A DNA stretch of 64,000 nucleotides from Emydura subglobosa. Lineage: Eukaryota > Chordata > Testudines > Chelidae. The notes beneath the pieces were generated by a model that worked only from the letters and a program-made list of their open reading frames with translations, made no database searches and was not told the origin of the DNA. Positions 58,750-64,000 of the stretch are shown one piece after another. A program made the position numbers and the translations under genes. The stretch is taken from contig ML679961.1 in assembly GCA_007922225.1 (NCBI GenBank), positions 76,520,652 to 76,584,651 on the forward strand. The letters run 5' to 3'. Within the stretch, counting starts at the first letter, position 1. Each line of letters begins with the position of its first letter.

Positions 58750-59775
58750 AATGATGCAACACTTACAAAAGAGACACTCGATTTTGCTTATTGAGCAGAG
58801 TACTGAGGAGTGTGGTGAGACATCAAGAAGATGGGGATTGATGTAAACCCCAGAAGCACAAGCCTGTTTGGAAGGGTGACTTATTCTTGTGCTTGAAACG
58901 TCCTATGTTCTATTTTATGTTAGCTACCAGTTTTTTTAAAAAATGCTTATGTTGAATGAAATATAGACAACTAAGACTGTGTGGGGTAATGTCATCAAGC
59001 CATAGGGGGCCAACCTGCTGTCAGTTATTTAGAGTGCAATTCCCATTGAAGTTAGTGCATGGGATCACCCCAGTGAAATCAATGGTAGCCCGCTCTTCAC
59101 CAGGGATTTAATTAGCAGATACTGTAGAGCTAAATGAAATGCTCAGTCATGCATACTTAGGATATGATTGAAAACATTGTCTGCATCTTCCCCTTTTCAG
59201 TCCCCACTGGGGATGCTCCTTGGCAGGAATAGAGAATGGAAACTTGCTGATAACTTGGAGTGCCTTTTGTGTCCTAGGGCAGCTTTCTGATGATTTGCCA
59301 ATTTCTTTAACTCAAACCCAACCTCAAACATTAAGCACTTTCAGTATAGTTTTGCATCCTTGGACTGCACCAAAACCAAAAGGATTAGGAGATTATTATT
59401 ACTATTTTTTTCCAGAATGTCAGCTGTGGTGGGAGATTAATGGGAGATTACAGGAGCTGTTTAAGAGGATTCGTGAGAATTGAGTGATCAGGAGCTGAAT
59501 CTCATTCCAGGGCTTCCTGCATCAAAACACACTGGGGCTGGGTGGGTTGCTTTTTGTTTTTTGGGTTTATTTTTACAGAAGGGATGCCTGCCACAAACAA
59601 TTTAGGGAATAAATCCTACTTTAGACTAAAGATAGAAGACGACCGTTGTAGGCAAACGCAAAGGTTCTTACCCAGTCCCAAAAGCCAGGCACTCGTATTC
59701 CGTTATGTTCACCACGGCAGGACACTGCAATTGCATGGGTGTAATGGGGAAGAAAATTTGACCCTCCATTTTTGT
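58750..59775. other. No gene recognised
   Basis: The plus-strand frames at 59220-59483 and 59542-59826 show no domain, and the second runs into a MITE. Confidence 0.35.
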
Positions 59776-59778
59776 TTT

Positions 59779-60035
59779 CAGGGCCCATCTACACAGGACG
59801 TTACTGCACGGCTACCCAGGGTGTGAAGCTACAGCACACTAGCTTGCCATGCAGTAGTGTGGCACCATGCGACAGCAGACAGTTCTGCAGTGTACTTCGA
59901 CGTACTGCTGTTTAGAGTGCTCTAGGGAACTTTGAGTGCACTGTAGCACTGTCCACACAGGATGTTATTGTTTGGCAAGCTAGAAATCACATCCTGGTTT
60001 GCCACACAGTAACGTCCCATGTAGACACGCTCTCT
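59779..60035. mobile_element. MITE with CATCTACACRGGACGTTACTG ends
   Basis: CATCTACACAGGACGTTACTG at the left is mirrored by CAGTAACGTCCCATGTAGAC at the right. GTCCACACAGGATGTTA occurs inside. About 250 bp, non-coding. No clear target duplication. Confidence 0.7.
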
Positions 60036-61275
60036 GTTGCATGAAGTATTCTGAATATAGCAATACTTTGCACTTCCATAGCACTTAATCCAATCATTGC
60101 AAAGCATTTTAAAATCATCAGTTAATAATTAATTAAGAATGAGCATCTCCACATGAGGAAGGTAAGGGACAGACGGGGATTACATTAGTTTCCACTGCAG
60201 TGCAGCAGCCTTTGGGGTGGAACATGGCAGCTGTTTAACAGCACACAGCAACACTATATGCAGCAGTTTTAGGACAGTAAATGATCAACACTTTACACTG
60301 CAGGTATTTTAAGTGCCTTAAAGCGGACAGATTAATTGCCCATGTTGGGCATTACATTAACACACTTACTGTCAGAAACAAAGTGCCACAGGAACTTTAA
60401 TGAGCACAGCTGGTTGAGACTTCTTGCAGCCCAGTGCTCCCAAATGGCAGCGGTGTTGTGTCAATTCAACACACAGAGCTGAAGAGAAGAATGCCACCTA
60501 CTGTATTAACAACCCCAGATTCTGCAGCACTGAGGTGTCTCCTCCAAACAGCGGCAGAGTGAGGCATAGGTACTAAAGGCCTGTGTCTAGAATCCACGCT
60601 CCTGGAGTCACGTGTTTACATGAGTCTCAGCTTTCATTTGGGGAAAACAGTTTGTTACTGTGTGGCTGGAGACAGAATCACCTTTCACTCTTTCTAAAGA
60701 AGTGGCCCCATGAGAGGTCCCCATTAAAATGCATTATGGGTCAGATTACGCATTCCATGTAGATACATAGATTAGAGTTAACAGGACCCTTAAGGCGTTA
60801 AAAATGAGCTGAAGGCTCAACACCTGCATTATTCCTTATAATTGCCTTTGTGGTTTATTGCACTGATAGTCAGACTGTGCTGGGCTACAGCCACTAATGT
60901 ACACACAGGAACAGGCAGCTCACATACAGAGAATTAAAACCTAAGCAGGAATCATTTAAACATTTTATTTTGGTTTTGAGACAAGAGGTAAAGGATTTGC
61001 TTTTCAAGTTAGAAAGAGAAGAATTTACAGGGGGCATTTTCCTTCCCCAAATTTTCTTACTTTTGGCTTCCTGATACAAAATGAATTTGCCAAGTGTGAA
61101 AGGTTGTTCCAGAGGGAAAGCAACAGAAAAGGTTGGAGGTGGAGGCCATGGTGATGTTTCCAGAAAATGACTTGATTCATTTTTTATTGTGGCCAAAATA
61201 CGACATCAGCCTGGATGCCATGAGAAATGGAGATGTAGCAAATCTCTATTAGCAAATTCCTTGATATAACAGGAG
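60036..61275. other. No gene recognised
   Basis: One open minus-strand frame (60894-61196) has no splice or domain support. Confidence 0.35.
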
Positions 61276-61277
61276 AG

Positions 61278-61582
61278 GAAGGACGGTTTTATGATTAAAG
61301 CATTGTGTTGGGACTCAGGAGATTTGGGTTATATTCCTGAGTCTGCTAAGGGCATCCTATGTGACCGTGGACAAGTCACTCAATTTCTCAGCTTGCCGCC
61401 TGTAAAATGAGAATAATGATTCTTCCATTTTCTTACCCTTTGATTGTCTTCTTGTCCATTTAGATTGTAAACTCTTCAGGGCAGAGGGCTGTCTCTTACT
61501 ATGTGTTTGCACAGCACCTAAGAGAATGGGGCCCTAATCTCAGTTGAGGAATCTAGCTGCTACTTCAATATAAATAATAAGC
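61278..61582 (+). repeat. SINE with MIR-like head and long conserved tail
   Basis: The head and core are MIR-like (TTGTGTTGGGACTCAGGAGA, CCGTGGACAAGTCACTCAAT). A tail follows (TTGTAAACTCTTCAGGGCAG, ATGTGTTTGCACAGCACCTA, AATGGGGCCCTAATC, AATAAATAATAAG-like end). The same tail is the target of the LTR-like insertion at 8.02 kb. Confidence 0.75.
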
Positions 61583-62280
61583 AAGAGTGTCAATGTTCAG
61601 TGCTCTGCTTTAAAAGAAGGCCAATGGATGGTTGGCTATTTCCCCACCTCAAAGAAATAGTGGTCATTTTCATAAGGAAAGAACATTTAACAGAGTTTGG
61701 GCCCGTCGGACACTGATAATAGATCACACAATTGGACAATTATCTGTGGGGTATGTTAATGTTAATGAGGGATAAATTCAGAACCACCAGATTCTTTGCA
61801 CTTAACGCCCCAGTGTATCTGTGAAGTTCAGCCAGGGGGTAAAGGCCTGTGTTTTATGGACTCAACTAGCCAATCATCCTCTTTAGAATATGGAGCTGAG
61901 AAAACTAGGGCCTGGTAATAGAAAAAAGTGAAGATGAGCATTATGACTGTGATGTGTTCACTACTTTGGGAACCATTGAAACCCCACACAGCTATTGCAA
62001 CAGTCAAAAATGGAAATGGATAGCATCAGTTATCTGCACTTGAACAGTAATTAAGTGTACCCTGTTGGCACTGCATATGGCCAGATCCTGAGAGGTGTTC
62101 AACACTGACAACTCCCCATTGAAGGCAATGGACTAAATCCTGAGGACCTTATTCTAGCAAAGCTTTCACTAGCTTCAGTGAGAGCAGGCTCACTGATGAT
62201 CAGCCCTGCAGGAAATGAGGCAATAGGCCTCCACGTTCTCATTTTTGGTATCTGTGGAGGGATTACTCTCTAACTGAGAG
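61583..62280. other. No gene recognised
   Basis: No exon-like frame or clear repeat. Confidence 0.35.
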
Positions 62281-62284
62281 GCAA

Positions 62285-62490
62285 TGTGGTCTGTAGAGGG
62301 GAGTATGGGATCAGATGCTCCTGAGTTCCAAATCCTGCCTTTGCCTCTGACTCTCACTGTGGCTTTATGTCACCACCAAACATTTCCCCCTCAGTTTCCC
62401 CATCTATAAAATGGGGTTAATGTCAGGATAAATTAGTTAATGTTTATGCAATGATCTGAGGATGCCAAATCTCATTAACTAAGAATATAT
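62285..62490 (+). repeat. MIR-type SINE
   Basis: AGGCAATGTGGTCTGTAGAG head, CCTCAGTTTCCCCATCTATAA core, and a GATCTGAGGATGCCAAAT tail. Confidence 0.8.
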
Positions 62491-64000
62491 ATAATGGTAG
62501 TATCAGGACAAGCTGCAAGCTAAACACAGCACCCAGTACTGCAAGATGGGAGATCTCAGTTTGACTCTAAACCTTGTCAACTGCTTCTCAGGAAATGTGC
62601 CGGGATCTCTTTGGAAGGTAGAACATGTCGCTAAGTCAGTCCATCATTGATCGCTCTAGCTAATTGAGATGTAACACTGCTAAGTACTGAAGAAAGTCCA
62701 GTATCCAGGGTTTGGCACTTGGGAATGACATAAATTGTCATTCAGGACCTCAAGGCTTACAGACTAAAGCAGAGAATTTTAGGAAGGACTCCCTCTGTGG
62801 TGTGAAAGAATCCCCTATGTCCCCTATACTCTTGGACAAAATATCACAGCAATAGCTAGAACAATATAACCACATGCAGCTCTTAAGGTGAAACGTAAGA
62901 CTGATTGTTTCCATATGAGCACGCTCAACAAAATATGCTCAACAAAATAACTATACAATTGAAATGCCAAAGTTCCTGCAGGATGCACAGAGCACAAATA
63001 TTTGCACATTAGTTGCTGTCAGCATAAAGATGGCATGACATGATCAGGTCAAAGGGAAGTTATTTATCCATCATGGAAAATTGCATTGCAATTGATTTAA
63101 ATTCAATTCTCTTTGCTCTACACAAATGCTTTGTTCCTTATCCTTCTGCAAATCAGGCCAGCCTAATATATTGGCATCTCAATCATCATTTGGCTCCCAC
63201 TGAGATGAAGGAGCAGCAGCTGGGCCTCGAGGCCTGTTGCAGTAAATCAATGATTTATTAGAGGGAATGGGGCAGGCGAGGGGAGTTGAGGAAAGTTGGT
63301 AATAAGAACAATGTAGCTAGCTGCTTTTGCCATGCCTGCCCAGACTGCCCACCTGTCCTACCCAAAAGGAATTGTAATGAAGCTCCAAACTTATCCTGAC
63401 TTACAAGTTATAGTATTGAAGCATGATTCCTTTGCCTGAGTTTCTTTAAGTCCCATTTCCTTTGATCTCTGAAATATAGCCACAAGGGCACACACAAAAA
63501 ATGCAGGGACTCAAACAAAACTTCTTTGCCCCAAAAGCACACGTCAAATGCTATCAGTGTTAAAATGAAGCATATCTGAGTTCTGCTGGATTCCTCTGTT
63601 AGTCACATTGGCAGCATTGTGGGGCTAAAGGATGGGGAGTGTTATGAATTCCGCAGAACCTTGAAAACTTAAGTTAGATGTTTTGAAAATAATTCCCAGG
63701 CTGATCTAAAGAAGAGACGTTTTCTCTCTATTGGAGTGTTCTCTAATATCCATTTGCCCTTTGCCTGACCCCTCCTTCCTGGAACCTTTCCCTCTGCTCC
63801 AGAGCCCCTATATCTTCTCTCTTTGCTCTATCCCCCTTTCCAATGTGCTTTTTTTTTTTTTTTTGGAAAAGAGGGACCTGAACTAAAACCCCAAATTGAA
63901 ACACCTCTGAAGTATAAAGAAATTTAGATCCAGCCCTGCACATTGTGGTTCATGCCCAATTTAGCTCTTCAGTTATTTCATCTGTGCTTTGATTTTCCCT
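62491..64000. other. No gene; T-run
   Basis: A short tandem (GCTCAACAAAATA) lies near 62924-62950 and a 16-bp T-run at 63849-63864. Nothing else is recognised. Confidence 0.4.

Noticed and set aside
1..64000. Bacterial or phage systems, CRISPR arrays, operons, riboswitches
   Set aside because: The repeat content is vertebrate, open frames are short, and no regularly spaced direct repeats with unique spacers were seen.

Overview
The window is vertebrate nuclear DNA that is almost entirely non-coding. It holds no bacterial-style genes, operons, CRISPR or phage structures. The repeat mix points to a turtle, or less likely a crocodilian. It includes CR1 LINEs, many MIR-type SINEs, short DNA elements with ends like GTCTACACTGCA, hAT-like elements, and Penelope-like (PLE) ends in two sequence families. 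The species is an inference from these families; no single-copy gene was recognised that would fix it.

Layout. 0-8 kb: old MIR, hAT-like and MITE fragments in AT-rich DNA. 8.0-9.1 kb: a CpG-rich 1,060-bp LTR-like insertion (TG...CA ends, 5-bp target duplication GTACA) sitting inside a SINE tail. 9.3-9.8 kb: the best candidate host exon, on the minus strand, with a consensus donor site but no product I can name. 10-23 kb: a tRNA-Thr-like relic, a PIF/Harbinger-type MITE with TTA target duplication, several MIRs, hAT-like elements and a PLE end. 23.36-24.34 kb: a decayed LINE ORF2 C-terminus on the minus strand. 27.3-29.6 kb: a decayed CR1 on the plus strand. 32.9-34.1 kb: a probable retroelement interrupted by a second TTA-flanked MITE. 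36.4, 40.4 and 58.65 kb: three short PLE-like insertions, each with a perfect 12-13 bp target duplication. 39.2-40.1 kb: an older CR1-like piece. 42 kb: a stack of nested insertions. 44.36-45.93 kb: two PLE 3' ends in inverted orientation with GIY-YIG-like coding remnants. 47.8-48.35 kb: a compound MITE block. 56.84 kb: a U2 snRNA pseudogene. 59.8 kb: another MITE. 61-62.5 kb: MIR/SINE copies.

The most interesting signal is shared by the two PLE families. Each carries CTGANGAAG, a short hairpin, then GAAAGCTT or a near variant. This is the conserved core of a hammerhead ribozyme, which is known to occur in Penelope-like elements. Two of the short insertions are palindromic, so the motif or its remains face both strands. 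No working host gene could be assembled: open frames elsewhere are short, overlap repeats or lack splice signals. The window is best read as intergenic or long-intron DNA shaped by layered transposition.
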